The notes beneath the pieces were generated by a model. That model was given only the letters and a program-made list of their open reading frames with translations, did not search any database and had not been told where the DNA came from. A stretch of 33,991 nt of DNA from Synechococcus sp. UW140. Its GTDB lineage: Bacteria > Cyanobacteriota > Cyanobacteriia > PCC-6307 > Cyanobiaceae. The stretch is taken from contig CAMCMT010000028.1 of assembly GCA_945875915.1 (NCBI GenBank), positions 1 through 33,991 on the forward strand. The letters run 5' to 3'. The position numbers and the translations under genes were made by a program. Below are positions 23,994 through 32,315 of this stretch, one piece after another (position 1 is the first letter of the stretch; each line of letters begins with the position of its first letter).

Positions 23994-24788
23994 GTGCCTG
24001 AACCTGAGCCCCTCAAGGGCCGCCGCATCGCCGTCACCCGGGCGGAACAACAACTGGGGTCGGCCCGCCGCCTGTTCGAACAAGCCGGCGCCCAGGTGTT
24101 CGACCTGCCGGCCCTGGTGATCGGCCCGCCAGACCATTGGGGGGCCCTCGATGACGCCCTGGACGAACTCGAAGACTTCCACTGGCTGATTGTCTCGAGC
24201 GCCAACGGCGTGGAGGCGGTGGAAGCGCGCCTGAAGCGGAGGGGCCGCAGCCTGGCCCGCCGGCCGGCCAGCCTCAAAATCGCCGCCATGGGCCGTAAAA
24301 CCGCCGCCCAACTGGAGGCCCTGGGGGCACCCGCTGACTTCGTGCCGCCCGCGTTCGTCGCCGACAGCCTGATCGAGCATTTTCCGGTCTCCGGCTGGGG
24401 ACTCAGGCTGCTGCTGCCCCGGGTGCAGAGCGGCGGCCGCACCCTGCTGGCCGAGGCCTTTGGTGAAGCGGGCGCCCGGGTGGTGGAAGTGGCGGCCTAC
24501 GAATCCCGCTGCCCCACCAGCCTGCCAACGGCCACCCTGGCGGCCCTGGAAGCCGGCGGCCTCGATGCCATCACCTTCAGTAGCGGCAAAACCGTGCAGC
24601 ACACGGCCCAGCTGCTCGAAGCCCACTTCGGCGCCAGCTGGTTGGAGCAGCTCAACGGCGTGGCCCTGGTCTCAATCGGCCCCCAGACCAGCCGCAGCTG
24701 CCTGGAGATCCTGGGCCGGGTCGATGGCGAGGCCAGCCCCCACGACCTGGACGGCCTGGTGGCCGCCTGCGGCCGCTGCATGAACTAA
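23994..24788 (+). CDS. hemD: Uroporphyrinogen-III synthase HemD
   Basis: Cyclises hydroxymethylbilane to uroporphyrinogen III, the precursor of chlorophyll, haem and cobalamin. 264 residues, two-domain bilobed fold. Recognisable blocks are GRRIAVTRAEQQ, WLIVSSANGVEAV, IAAMGRKTAAQLEALG, LLLPRVQSGGRTL, VEVAAYES and DAITFSSGKTVQH, with SIGPQTS near the end. HemD sequences diverge strongly but this combination is diagnostic. The GTG start lies 4 bp after the GT2 stop, so it is probably co-transcribed. It is convergent with the lipoprotein gene (17-bp gap). Confidence 0.92.
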   Translation: MPEPEPLKGRRIAVTRAEQQLGSARRLFEQAGAQVFDLPALVIGPPDHWGALDDALDELEDFHWLIVSSANGVEAVEARLKRRGRSLARRPASLKIAAMGRKTAAQLEALGAPADFVPPAFVADSLIEHFPVSGWGLRLLLPRVQSGGRTLLAEAFGEAGARVVEVAAYESRCPTSLPTATLAALEAGGLDAITFSSGKTVQHTAQLLEAHFGASWLEQLNGVALVSIGPQTSRSCLEILGRVDGEASPHDLDGLVAACGRCMN

Positions 24789-24805
24789 TTAGCGCCAGGA
24801 ACGCT

Positions 24806-25690
24806 TCAGCGTGGGGTCGGGCTACCTGGGTTGGGAGCTTGGGTCGCAGCAGGAGTTTGGGAGGCGTTCGCCGACGATGTCGTGTTGGCCGTGGCCGGAG
24901 AAAGGCCTGGGCCGGCCGGCCCAGGGGGACTAGGGGAGCTGCTAGCGACGGACGATGGCGTGGGCGCTTTCAAACCAGGGCCAAAGCAACTTGAAGTCAA
25001 AGCAGCAGACGCAAACGGAGGCCGAGTGGAAGCCATCACAAGCCGACATGTCACAGCAAGGCTGCCCTGACGCATGGCCAGGACCCCGTTGCGCAAATCA
25101 ATTCCGGTAACGCTCCAACCCCGTGGCAAGGGGGGGGCTTTCGGATCATCCCCAGGGCAGAGCCCCCGAGGGCCCACACAAATGGTGGTGGCTGGCTGTT
25201 CATTTCCCACTGCCCGCAATTGCATGGAAACGTCGTTGGAGACCGTTTCAGAGATCGTGGTTTCGGTGCCACCGAGGTGAACGATGGCCTGGGTTAGGCC
25301 CCGGCTTTGGATCACCCCCGTGAATCCGAAGCCAGGCGGCAGGCTGGCCTTCGGGCTGCTGGCCTGGGGCAGGGGCAGGGGGGCAAAGGGATCTTGCCGG
25401 CCCCTTGCCAGGGGCTCAATCACCTGCTGGGGGGAGGGCAGGGGCGTAAATCCGGCCGCGGTGCCCAGGAGCACCGGGCCCGGTGCTGATGGGGCTCGGG
25501 GGGGGGGCACCGCCCCATCAGTGCCGTTGGCCGGGGCCGGGACTGCGCCCGTAGCAGCGCCATCACCATCACCACCACAGGCCGTTAGGGCCATCAGGGG
25601 CAGGAGCAGCGCCAGGGCTGAGATCGTGGGGCCCCAGCCCAACGGCAGACGACCAACCAATCGTCCCCCCTCCGGATCAGGCCTCGCCAT
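24806..25690 (-). CDS. Predicted lipoprotein with a PilP-like DPF motif
   Basis: 294 residues. The lipobox LTAC gives a lipidated Cys38 after a hydrophobic signal segment. A Pro/Ala/Gly linker follows, then RGRQDPFAPLPLP (DPF at 100-102) and a beta-rich block beginning FGFTGVIQSRGLTQAIVHLGG (split here as two family-like strands), ending in a Ser/Pro/Ala tail of about 60 residues. A lipoprotein with a flexible linker, an R-x-DPF motif and a small beta domain recalls PilP of type IV pili, but identity is unproven. The start ATG overlaps the SRPBCC gene by 14 bp, so it is the third gene of the crtQ operon. Hypothetical otherwise. Confidence 0.7.
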   Translation of the reverse strand: MARPDPEGGRLVGRLPLGWGPTISALALLLPLMALTACGGDGDGAATGAVPAPANGTDGAVPPPRAPSAPGPVLLGTAAGFTPLPSPQQVIEPLARGRQDPFAPLPLPQASSPKASLPPGFGFTGVIQSRGLTQAIVHLGGTETTISETVSNDVSMQLRAVGNEQPATTICVGPRGLCPGDDPKAPPLPRGWSVTGIDLRNGVLAMRQGSLAVTCRLVMASTRPPFASAALTSSCFGPGLKAPTPSSVASSSPSPPGPAGPGLSPATANTTSSANASQTPAATQAPNPGSPTPR

Positions 25691-26123
25691 AGCCGCTTTC
25701 CACTAGGTCGCCGAAGCGATCGAGATTGGCCTGCAATTCCTTATTGACAATCCTTCCGAGGATGGTGGGTTCCATCAGTGGCGCCAATATTCCCGGCAAC
25801 TCGTAGCTCACCGAGAGCTTCACAGCTGTTTGATCGGCTGCACCTGGATAAAAGCGCACAGCCCCTTTGGTGGGCAAGCCCCCCACCGATTCCCAATGCA
25901 GTTGCTGGGCCTCGACCCGCTGGGTAATGCGGGCCTTCCAGTGGAAGCGAAAGCCCTGGGCCGCCAGGGTCCAGTCGGTGAGATCGGGATCGTCGAGGGT
26001 CTCCACCGCCTCAATCCAGCGCATCCACTGGGGCATGGCCTCCAGGTCGCTCCATACCGTCCACACCCGCTGCACCGGCGCCTGGATCTCGGTAGTGACA
26101 CTGTGCTCTAACCAACGGCCCAT
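25677..26123 (-). CDS. SRPBCC family (polyketide cyclase/dehydrase-like) protein
   Basis: 148 residues with the START/Bet v1-like helix-grip pattern: LEHSVTTEIQAPVQRVWTVWSDLEAMPQWM near the N-terminus, a beta-sheet core, and a long C-terminal helix (GRIVNKELQANLDRFGDLVES). Such proteins bind hydrophobic ligands. The crtQ stop and this start are separated by one base (TGAGATG), so translation is coupled; a role near carotenoid metabolism is plausible but unproven. Confidence 0.85.
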   Translation of the reverse strand: MGRWLEHSVTTEIQAPVQRVWTVWSDLEAMPQWMRWIEAVETLDDPDLTDWTLAAQGFRFHWKARITQRVEAQQLHWESVGGLPTKGAVRFYPGAADQTAVKLSVSYELPGILAPLMEPTILGRIVNKELQANLDRFGDLVESGYGEA

Positions 26124-26124
26124 C

Positions 26125-27648
26125 TCAGCTCACCCCAACGGTGGTGGTCCGGCCTGCGGCCGGCCCTACCAGGGAGGCCAGGCTAGCGAGCTTGGCCGGC
26201 TGGCCCAGGATCGCCGCCGCCGCCAGGTGACCGCTCATGGTGGCCCCTTCCATCGAATCGATGTAGTCCTGGCGGGTGTAGCTGCCCGCTAGGAAGAAAT
26301 TGACCACGGGCGTGGACTGGTCGGGCCGGTAGGGCTCCATGCCGGGGGCCTCGCGGTAGAGCGACTGGGCCAATTTCACCACGTTGCTCCACACCAACGT
26401 GAGTCCCTGGGCCGAGGGGAAGAGGGCGCGCACTTGGGCATCGGTGGCCGCCACGATCTCCTCTGTTTTTTTGGGGATCCAGGGATCGCCGGGGGTGAGC
26501 ACGCATTGCAACAACGAACCAAGCCCATCCTTGCGGTAATCCACGGGGCTGGCCAGGGCCAGGTCGGCGAAGCAGCTGAACTGGGCATCCGCCGTGTAGA
26601 GCAGGTTGTCGAGGCCGGCGGGGCTGGCGACGTCGTAGCGGCGTTGCTCTGCGGCGGCGTCCTGGCCCAACTCGGTGACCCAGCCGTCGTAGCGCAGCTG
26701 CACCGTGGCCACCGGCACGGCGTCCAGCTTGTAAATGTTGTCGAACTGGGGGTAACGGCGCCAGGCCTCGGGCAGCAGGCGTTGGATCCCGGGCACATCG
26801 AGGGCGGCCAGGTAGGTGTCCGCCTCCACCTGCAGGGGCCCCTCAGGAGTGGACAGGGTCAACCCGGTGACGCGGGTTGGGCTGGATCCAGGGGAGCTGT
26901 CCTCGTAATGGACCTCGCCCACCCGGTGGCGCAGGTGCAGGCGGGCACCGCGGGCGGTGATGTAATCGAGGATCGGAGCGGTGAGCCAGCGGTGCGGCGA
27001 GCCCTTGAGCAGGTTGAGCTTGGAGGCCTCGGTCTTGGTGGCGAACATCAGGAAGATGGTCAGCATGCAGCGGGCTGAGATCGCCTCGCAATCGATGAAG
27101 CCGAGGGCGTAGGAAATCGGATCCCACAGGCGCTCGAGGCTGCGCTCGCTGCCGCCGTGGCCAGTAAACCAAGCTTTGAAGCTGATGCGATCGAGGTCGC
27201 GGATCACCGCCATGGCGCCCTCGTAATCGACCAGGCCGCGCACGATCGGGCTGGTGCCCAGGGCTAGGGCATTGCGCAGCTTGTCAATCCAGTCGAGCTG
27301 GGGGGTGGTGAAGAAGGCCTTGAGGCCATTGAAGGGGGCACCGATCGGGAAGCGGAAGTCGAGCTCGCGCAGGTCGCCGCCCGTGTTGACGAACAGGTGG
27401 GTGTGGTCCTTTGGCAGCAGGTTATCGAGGGCGCCCACCTTGCGCAGCAGGGCAAAGAGGTTGGCGTAATTAAAGAAGAAGACATGCAGCCCCATCTCGA
27501 TGTGGTTGCCGCCCTCATCAACCCAGCTGCCCACCTTGCCGCCCATGAATGGCCGGGCCTCGTACAGGTCCACGGCATGGCCGGCATCGACCAGATCAAC
27601 CGCCGCCGCCAAACCGGCCAGACCCGCACCCACGATGGCGACGCGCAC
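26125..27648 (-). CDS. crtQ: 9,9'-di-cis-zeta-carotene desaturase CrtQ (ZDS)
   Basis: FAD-dependent, plant-type desaturase converting zeta-carotene to prolycopene on the way to beta-carotene and zeaxanthin. About 507 residues. [18 protein letters not shown] is the FAD-binding dinucleotide fold. ZDS-specific blocks are [26 protein letters not shown] ([12 protein letters not shown] being the key part), [53 protein letters not shown] and, near the end, the [15 protein letters not shown] substrate block. The GTG at 27648 is chosen: GGGA lies 8-12 bases upstream, and the frame upstream is not conserved-looking. First gene of crtQ-SRPBCC-lipoprotein, divergent from the Fe-S carrier gene. Confidence 0.95.
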   Translation of the reverse strand: MRVAIVGAGLAGLAAAVDLVDAGHAVDLYEARPFMGGKVGSWVDEGGNHIEMGLHVFFFNYANLFALLRKVGALDNLLPKDHTHLFVNTGGDLRELDFRFPIGAPFNGLKAFFTTPQLDWIDKLRNALALGTSPIVRGLVDYEGAMAVIRDLDRISFKAWFTGHGGSERSLERLWDPISYALGFIDCEAISARCMLTIFLMFATKTEASKLNLLKGSPHRWLTAPILDYITARGARLHLRHRVGEVHYEDSSPGSSPTRVTGLTLSTPEGPLQVEADTYLAALDVPGIQRLLPEAWRRYPQFDNIYKLDAVPVATVQLRYDGWVTELGQDAAAEQRRYDVASPAGLDNLLYTADAQFSCFADLALASPVDYRKDGLGSLLQCVLTPGDPWIPKKTEEIVAATDAQVRALFPSAQGLTLVWSNVVKLAQSLYREAPGMEPYRPDQSTPVVNFFLAGSYTRQDYIDSMEGATMSGHLAAAAILGQPAKLASLASLVGPAAGRTTTVGVS

Positions 27649-27671
27649 CCTTGCATTCCCTTGGTGGACCG

Positions 27672-27682
27672 ACTCTATGGAG
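27672..27682 (-). promoter_or_regulatory. CTCCATAGAGT element upstream of crtQ
   Basis: Read toward crtQ, CTCCATAGAGTCGGT begins 34 bases before the GTG start and ends about 20 before it. The same element in the same relative orientation precedes the divergent Fe-S carrier gene. The core is a near-palindrome (ACTC-NATN-GAGT type). It may be an operator, a -10-like element or a leader-RNA motif. Confidence 0.5.
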
Positions 27683-27764
27683 GGGCAGGCAGCCCGTGCG
27701 GTGTTGCCGCCAACCCGCCCCAGGCAACCCGCCCCAACCGCCCCCTGGGCAAGCCAGCCCGGGA

Positions 27765-27775
27765 CTCCATAGAGT
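27765..27775 (+). promoter_or_regulatory. CTCCATAGAGT element upstream of the A-type Fe-S carrier gene
   Basis: CTCCATAGAGTTGGT lies about 32 bases before the ATG at 27808. It is the 11-bp exact counterpart of the element ahead of crtQ (14 of 15 over the longer match), so the 159-base gap carries the pair as an inverted repeat 82 bp apart, one facing each gene. Confidence 0.5.
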
Positions 27776-27807
27776 TGGTGAATCTGGATGTTCCGTAGCC
27801 CGCCGCC

Positions 27808-28230
27808 ATGAGCACTGAAACCGCCCCGGCCCCAGCCCCCTCCCTGGAGACCGCCAGCCCCGCCCCCCACACCGCCAAGAACGGCAAGGGCATTCTGGTG
27901 ACCGAGCCGGCGATGAAGCAGCTGGCCGGCCTGATGCAGCAACAGGGGGAGGCCAAGGTGCTGCGGGTGGGCGTGCGCTCGGGCGGCTGCAGCGGCATGA
28001 GCTACACCATGGACTTCATCGACGCCGGCGAGATACGCAGCGATGATGAGGAATATGTCTACGAACCCAATGGGGCCCCCAGCTTCAAGGTAGTGAGCGA
28101 CCCCAAAAGCCTGCTCTACATCTATGGCATGCAGCTGGATTTCTCCAGTGCCCTGATCGGCGGCGGCTTCAACTTCACCAACCCCAACGCCTCCCAGACC
28201 TGCGGCTGCGGCAGCTCGTTTGCAGTTTGA
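27808..28230 (+). CDS. A-type iron-sulfur cluster assembly carrier (IscA/SufA/ErpA family)
   Basis: 140 residues. The conserved three cysteines are C61 in GGCSGM and C132/C134 in TCGCGSSF, which hold and hand over Fe-S clusters. The fold core ([48 protein letters not shown]) matches SufA/IscA. The first 30 residues are a Pro/Ala-rich extension. The ATG at 27808 is used; no strong Shine-Dalgarno is seen. It is divergent from crtQ and shares the paired element in the gap. Confidence 0.92.
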   Translation: MSTETAPAPAPSLETASPAPHTAKNGKGILVTEPAMKQLAGLMQQQGEAKVLRVGVRSGGCSGMSYTMDFIDAGEIRSDDEEYVYEPNGAPSFKVVSDPKSLLYIYGMQLDFSSALIGGGFNFTNPNASQTCGCGSSFAV

Positions 28231-28286
28231 GCCGGGCCTAGCCAGCCAGGTGGCAATCTGAGGGCAAGATATCTTGCTGCAGATCG

Positions 28287-28718
28287 ATGATGGCAACCCC
28301 CACTTCCGCTGGCGAATCCGCCTTCGAACAGGCCCTGGGCCGCTACCAACGCGGTGAACCCACCGCCGAGGTGCTGGCCGATTTCCGCGCCATTACCGAG
28401 CAGGAGCCGCGCCTCTCGGCCGCCTGGACCTGCCTGGCCTGGCTGGAACTCCTCGATGACCAGCCCCTGCAGGCCCTGCGCTCGGCCCGTTTCGCAGTCA
28501 AGCTCAGCCCCCAGGATCCCCAGGCCCGCATCAATTTGAGTCTGGCAATGCTGGAAACCAATGCCAAGGGCGTGCGCGAACACATCGAACTGGTGCAACG
28601 CATGCGGCTGATGGCGCCCGAACTCGCCGCCGAACTCGACAACTCGATCGCCGATGGCCTGGTTCGCAAACCCGGCTGGAAGGCCCTCGAGAAAGTCAAG
28701 GCCTGGCTGACGGTGTGA
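28287..28718 (+). CDS. TPR-like helical repeat protein
   Basis: 143 residues, all helical, with tetratricopeptide-type units ([26 protein letters not shown], then [18 protein letters not shown] as the second). Conserved in cyanobacteria, function unknown, presumably a protein-protein adaptor. The ATG at 28287 is followed by a second ATG. Its stop sits in GTGA, overlapping the GTG start of the next gene by 4 bp, so the two are coupled. Confidence 0.8.
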   Translation: MMATPTSAGESAFEQALGRYQRGEPTAEVLADFRAITEQEPRLSAAWTCLAWLELLDDQPLQALRSARFAVKLSPQDPQARINLSLAMLETNAKGVREHIELVQRMRLMAPELAAELDNSIADGLVRKPGWKALEKVKAWLTV

Positions 28719-29974
28719 GCACAAGCGGTGTGAGCAGCCCAGGCGCGAGCATCCTGCTGCTCAGCAACGGGCACGGCGAAGATCTCAGTGGCGCCCTGAT
28801 CGCCACCGAACTGCGGGCCCGGGGCTATCGGGCCGACGCCCTGCCCCTGGTGGGCCACGGCCGCGCCTACGACCAGGCGGGGATTCCCCTGCTCGGCCGC
28901 ACCCGCGAGTACAGCACCGGTGGGCTCGGTTACACCAGCCTCTGGGGCCGGCTCACGGAGGTGTTCCAAGGCCAGGTGGGCTACCTGCTGCGGCGCCTGG
29001 CCCTGCTCTTTCGCATCGCCCGCCGCTACGACCTGGTGGTGGTCGTGGGCGATGTGTTGCCGGTGGCGGCGGCCTGGCTGAGCTGGCGGCCGGTGGTCAC
29101 CTATTTGGTGGCCTATTCAAGCCATTACGAAGGACGGCTGAGCCTGCCCTGGCCCAGTGGTGCCTGCCTGGCCAGCGCCCGCTTCCGCAGGGTGCTCAGC
29201 CGCGATGCGCTCACGGCCAGCGACTTGAGCGAGCAACTGGGCCGGCCGCTGGAGTTCCTCGGCAACCCCTTCTTCGATGCGGCCGTGGCGGCCAGCGAGC
29301 CTCTGGTCGCCGGCCAGCCGGCCCCCGCCCAGCGGCTGGGGTTGCTGCCGGGCAGCCGCCTGCCCGAGGCCTTGCACAACCTGGAACTGATGCTGGCGGT
29401 GTTGGCCCAGCTGCCCGAGCACCTGCAACAGCCCGACCAGCTCGGGCTCTCAGCTGCCCTGGTCTGCGGGCTGGGCCCGGAGGAGGTGGCCCCCCTGGCC
29501 AGCCGGCTCGGCTGGCGCCTCGATAGCGAGGCCGGCACGATCACGCGCCTGCGCCGCGGTCCCCTGCGGCTGGAGCTGGTCTGGGGACGGTTCGCAGCGG
29601 TGCTGCAACACAGCGACCTCGTGCTCTCGATGACCGGCACCGCCGCCGAACAGGCCGTGGGCCTGGGCAAACCGGTGTTGCAGCTGGTGGGCTCGGGCCC
29701 CCAGTTCACCGACAACTTCGCCGAGGCCCAGCGGCGCCTGCTGGGGCCGTCCCTGTTCTGCGCCGCAGGCCGCAGCGGCAGCGCCGAGCAACGGGAGGGC
29801 ACCGGACGCCTGCTGGCCCAACTGCTCGGGGAGCTGCAACGGGATGGCGCCCTGGCCGAGCGCTGCCATCGCAACGGCCTCGAACGGATTGGCGCCGGCG
29901 GCGGCACCGCCAGGATTGCAGACGCCATTATTGAAACCCTGGGCCAAGCGGCCCCCGGAGGCCCCCATGGCTGA
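28715..29974 (+). CDS. Lipid-A-disaccharide synthase-related protein (TIGR03492)
   Basis: 419 residues, GT-B-like fold resembling LpxB. ILLLSNGHGEDLSGALIATEL at the N-terminus, DLVVVVGDVLPV, VAYSSHYEG, LEFLGNPFFD, LGLLPGSRLPEAL and the late MTGTAAEQAVGLGKPVLQL match the TIGR03492 family found in cyanobacteria and plastid-bearing lineages. Its true acceptor is unknown, because these organisms make unusual or reduced lipid A. The GTG start overlaps the TPR gene stop by 4 bp and its stop overlaps the next gene by 8 bp, forming a three-gene unit. Confidence 0.85.
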   Translation: MSTSGVSSPGASILLLSNGHGEDLSGALIATELRARGYRADALPLVGHGRAYDQAGIPLLGRTREYSTGGLGYTSLWGRLTEVFQGQVGYLLRRLALLFRIARRYDLVVVVGDVLPVAAAWLSWRPVVTYLVAYSSHYEGRLSLPWPSGACLASARFRRVLSRDALTASDLSEQLGRPLEFLGNPFFDAAVAASEPLVAGQPAPAQRLGLLPGSRLPEALHNLELMLAVLAQLPEHLQQPDQLGLSAALVCGLGPEEVAPLASRLGWRLDSEAGTITRLRRGPLRLELVWGRFAAVLQHSDLVLSMTGTAAEQAVGLGKPVLQLVGSGPQFTDNFAEAQRRLLGPSLFCAAGRSGSAEQREGTGRLLAQLLGELQRDGALAERCHRNGLERIGAGGGTARIADAIIETLGQAAPGGPHG

Positions 29975-30263
29975 TCCCAAAGGCACTCCCCCGGCACCGC
30001 AACCGGAGCCCCAACCGCAGCCCCTGGCCGAGCGCCTCAAGGACTGGCTCGATGGCTTGCTCGTGGCCAATGTGTTCCTGGTGATCGGCGCCGCCCTTTG
30101 GTTTGGCCTGGCGGTGGTACTGCACAGCCGCGGGGTGGAGGCACCACTCCACCTGTTTGAGCGCCTCTGGCAACCGCTGTTTTTGCCGGCAATCAGCCTG
30201 CTGATGGCCGCGGCGATCGTTAGCGGGGTGCTGGGCTGGTGGCGGCGGCGAGGGCAGCGCTGA
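29967..30263 (+). CDS. Small two-helix membrane protein
   Basis: 98 residues: a Pro/Gln-rich N-terminus (about 1-22), then two hydrophobic segments (LLVANVFLVIGAALWFGLAV and LFLPAISLLMAAAIVSGVL) and a basic WWRRRGQR end. It is conserved-looking but of unknown function. The ATG lies 8 bp inside the end of the lipid-A-related gene. Its 3' end overlaps the convergent TIGR01777 gene by 44 bp. Confidence 0.75.
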   Translation: MADPKGTPPAPQPEPQPQPLAERLKDWLDGLLVANVFLVIGAALWFGLAVVLHSRGVEAPLHLFERLWQPLFLPAISLLMAAAIVSGVLGWWRRRGQR

Positions 30264-31170
30264 GATCCGGCGTTTCGTAGACAAAGCCCTGGCCCAGCAG
30301 CCGCTCGGGCCGCACCTGCTGGCCTTCGAGCACCACCTGGGCGCCATCGCCCAGCAGCAGCTGCAGGATCGGCCCGGGCACGGGCAACAGGCTGGGCCGC
30401 CCCAGGGCCCGGCCCAGCTGGGACGCGAAACGGGCCATCGAGCAGGGTTCCGGTGCCACGGCGTTGTAGGTGCCCTGATAACTGGCATCGCCCAGGGCGG
30501 CACTGATTAGGCGGCAGAAATCCCGGCGGGAGATCCAGCTCATCCACTGCTGGCCCGAACCGATCGGCCCGCCAAAGCCGGCCCGGAAAATCGGCAGCAT
30601 CTTGCCGAGGGCGCCGCCATCGGCCGCCAGCACAATCCCCGTGCGCAGGATCACCAGCCGGCAGAGGCCCGCGGCCTTCTCGGCCTCCGCTTCCCAGGCG
30701 GCGCAGAGGCGGCCGAGCAGATCGCTGCCGGCGGGGCTGGCCTCGCCAAAGCTCTCGCTGAGGCTGGTGCCGTAGTAGCCGATGGCGGAGCCATTGATGA
30801 CCACGCTCGGCCGGGGCTGCCCAGGCTGGGCCGCCAGGGCGCCGAGGGCCGTCACCAGGTGCCCCGTGGTGGCCACCCGGCTGTCAAACAGGAGCTGGCG
30901 TTGGGCCGGGGTCCAACGCTTCTCGGCGATCGGCTCACCGGCCAAGTTGATCACCGCCTCGGCCCTGGCCAGGGCCGCCTGCAGCTCCGGCTGCTGCCAG
31001 GTGGCCGCCTGGGACGGATCCCCCTGCAGGCGCTCCAGGGCGGAATTGGAGATCGTTGGCAAGGGCCGGGCTTGGCGGCTAAGCAGGCTGAGGCCATGGC
31101 CCTGGCCCAGCAGCAGGGGCACCAGCTCCCGGCCAACAAAACCGCTGCAGCCAACAAGCAGGATCTGCAT
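30220..31170 (-). CDS. TIGR01777 family NAD(P)-dependent epimerase/oxidoreductase
   Basis: 316 residues, extended SDR fold. MQILLVGCSGFVGRELVPLLL is the Rossmann GxxGxxG start. EAVINLAGEPIAEKRWTPAQ, SRVATTGHLV, NGSAIGYYGTS (with the YYG catalytic-type motif), RTGIVLAADGGALGKM and WISRRDFCRLI are family hallmarks. Members have been called SulA-like cell-division proteins and resemble plastid GIANT CHLOROPLAST 1, but the reaction is unknown. The ATG at 31170 is used; an upstream in-frame ATG at 31275 would overlap the divergent ndhO gene. Confidence 0.9.
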   Translation of the reverse strand: MQILLVGCSGFVGRELVPLLLGQGHGLSLLSRQARPLPTISNSALERLQGDPSQAATWQQPELQAALARAEAVINLAGEPIAEKRWTPAQRQLLFDSRVATTGHLVTALGALAAQPGQPRPSVVINGSAIGYYGTSLSESFGEASPAGSDLLGRLCAAWEAEAEKAAGLCRLVILRTGIVLAADGGALGKMLPIFRAGFGGPIGSGQQWMSWISRRDFCRLISAALGDASYQGTYNAVAPEPCSMARFASQLGRALGRPSLLPVPGPILQLLLGDGAQVVLEGQQVRPERLLGQGFVYETPDLSAALAAATSPAPR

Positions 31171-31259
31171 ACACGCCCTTCCGGGATTTTTCAGTGGCGC
31201 CAGGCTAGGGGCCCCGGCGGAGGCCCTAGCCTGGGCCGAGATTGCGAGCCGCTGCCGCC

Positions 31260-31508
31260 ATGGCCGAAACGCCAACCCCTGCGCCCGCCCCGGCGCCAGC
31301 AGCGCTGAAGAAGGGCAGCCTGGTCAAGGTGTCCGGAGCGGCCTACGGCGGCAGCCTGGAGGCCGGCGCCAGCGACCCCACCCCCCCGGCCTACCTGCTG
31401 GAGGGCCCCGGCGAAATCCTGGCGATCAAGGGCGCCTACGCCCAACTGCGCTGGCGCCGGCCCGTGCCCGATGTCTGGCTGCGGCTCGACCAACTCGAAG
31501 CCTTCTAG
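31260..31508 (+). CDS. ndhO: NAD(P)H-quinone oxidoreductase subunit O (NdhO)
   Basis: Small cyanobacteria/plastid-specific subunit of the NDH-1 complex, which carries cyclic electron flow and respiration at the thylakoid. 82 residues. After an Ala/Pro-rich start, LKKGSLVKVSG, YLLEGPGEILAIKGAYAQLRW and PVPDVWLRLDQLE are the conserved blocks. The ATG at 31260 gives the usual length; a start at 31242 would only add six residues. It shares the 89-base divergent gap 31171-31259 with the TIGR01777 gene and is convergent with the J-domain gene (16-bp gap). Confidence 0.93.
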   Translation: MAETPTPAPAPAPAALKKGSLVKVSGAAYGGSLEAGASDPTPPAYLLEGPGEILAIKGAYAQLRWRRPVPDVWLRLDQLEAF

Positions 31509-31524
31509 GCGGTTCTAGGGCCGC

Positions 31525-32220
31525 TCAGAGCTCCAGCTGGCGCCGCTCGGCCAGGAGCTGGCTGCGCAGGCGCTTGGCTTCGCGCAGCAACTCGCGGCCA
31601 TCGCGCAGGTAGCTGTCGACGTAGCCCATGGTGTAGCGCTCCAGGTCGCGCAGGGCATCCTGCACCTGGCTGAGGCAGTGGTAGAGGTTGAGGGCGAAGG
31701 CCTGGGCGCCGGCGGGACAGGCCCGGGAGCGGTAGAGGCTCTCGACCTTTTCGAGCTTGGCCTGGCTCTGGCTGAGAAAGGCGCAGAAGGCCTCCATCAG
31801 GCTGTCGTCGTAGGGATCGGCGGAGAGCTCGCGCAGCTGGGCCGGGAAGGGGTTGATCACCTGGGCCAGCAGGCGATCGATCGGCGCCACCACCTGCTGC
31901 AACCAGAGCGAGAGCTCCCCATCGGCGGCGCGGGCCTGGCCTGAGCGTGCACGACTAGGCGCCCGCACGCCCGCAGTCCCCTGGGAGGGCCCGGGGACGC
32001 GGGAATAGCGCAGGTCGTAGGCGCGGCGACGCTCGCCATCGCGCAGCAACTCCCAGGCGGCATTGAGGGCAATGATCCGCTCCTGGTCGCCGCCGGCATC
32101 GGGATGGTGCTGCTTCACCAGGGCCCGGTAGGCGGCCTTGATCTCGGCGCCACTGGCGGCGGCCGTGAGCCCCAACACCCGGTAGGGATCGGCAACCGTG
32201 GACGCGAGCGGAGACCCCAT
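31525..32220 (-). CDS. J-domain (DnaJ-like) protein
   Basis: 231 residues. The N-terminal J domain (about 10-72: DPYRVLGLTAAASGAEIKAA, HHPD with H39-P40-D41, WELLRDGERRRAYD) stimulates an Hsp70 (DnaK) partner. There is no G/F-rich or zinc-finger region; instead a helical C-terminal domain of about 130 residues follows, so it is a class III J protein with an unknown client. The ATG at 32220 is used. Confidence 0.9.
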   Translation of the reverse strand: MGSPLASTVADPYRVLGLTAAASGAEIKAAYRALVKQHHPDAGGDQERIIALNAAWELLRDGERRRAYDLRYSRVPGPSQGTAGVRAPSRARSGQARAADGELSLWLQQVVAPIDRLLAQVINPFPAQLRELSADPYDDSLMEAFCAFLSQSQAKLEKVESLYRSRACPAGAQAFALNLYHCLSQVQDALRDLERYTMGYVDSYLRDGRELLREAKRLRSQLLAERRQLEL

Positions 32221-32285
32221 GGCGGCGGTGGCCGGGCAGCAACAGGGCCATCCTGCCCCCAGGCCGGACCCCGCGGCCCGTGCTC

Positions 32286-32315
32286 AATAAAAAAGCCCCC
32301 CGGTGAAGGGAGGCT
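32286..32315 (-). terminator. Rho-independent terminator of the porin transcript
   Basis: On the minus strand AGCCTCCC pairs with GGGGGGCT (one G-T pair) around a TTCACC loop and is followed by TTTTTTATTG. It lies about 150 bases beyond the porin stop codon, giving that mRNA an unusually long 3' UTR. Confidence 0.88.

Noticed and set aside
24791-24805. Small hairpin AGCG-N7-CGCT between convergent hemD and lipoprotein genes
   Set aside because: The stem is only 4 bp and no T run follows on either strand, so it was not called a terminator.
25561-25578. Six consecutive CAT/CAC codons on the plus strand, like a His6 tag from a vector
   Set aside because: On the minus strand these bases encode the Gly/Asp run GGDGDG just after the lipobox of the lipoprotein gene; flanking sequence is normal chromosome, so there is no sign of vector.
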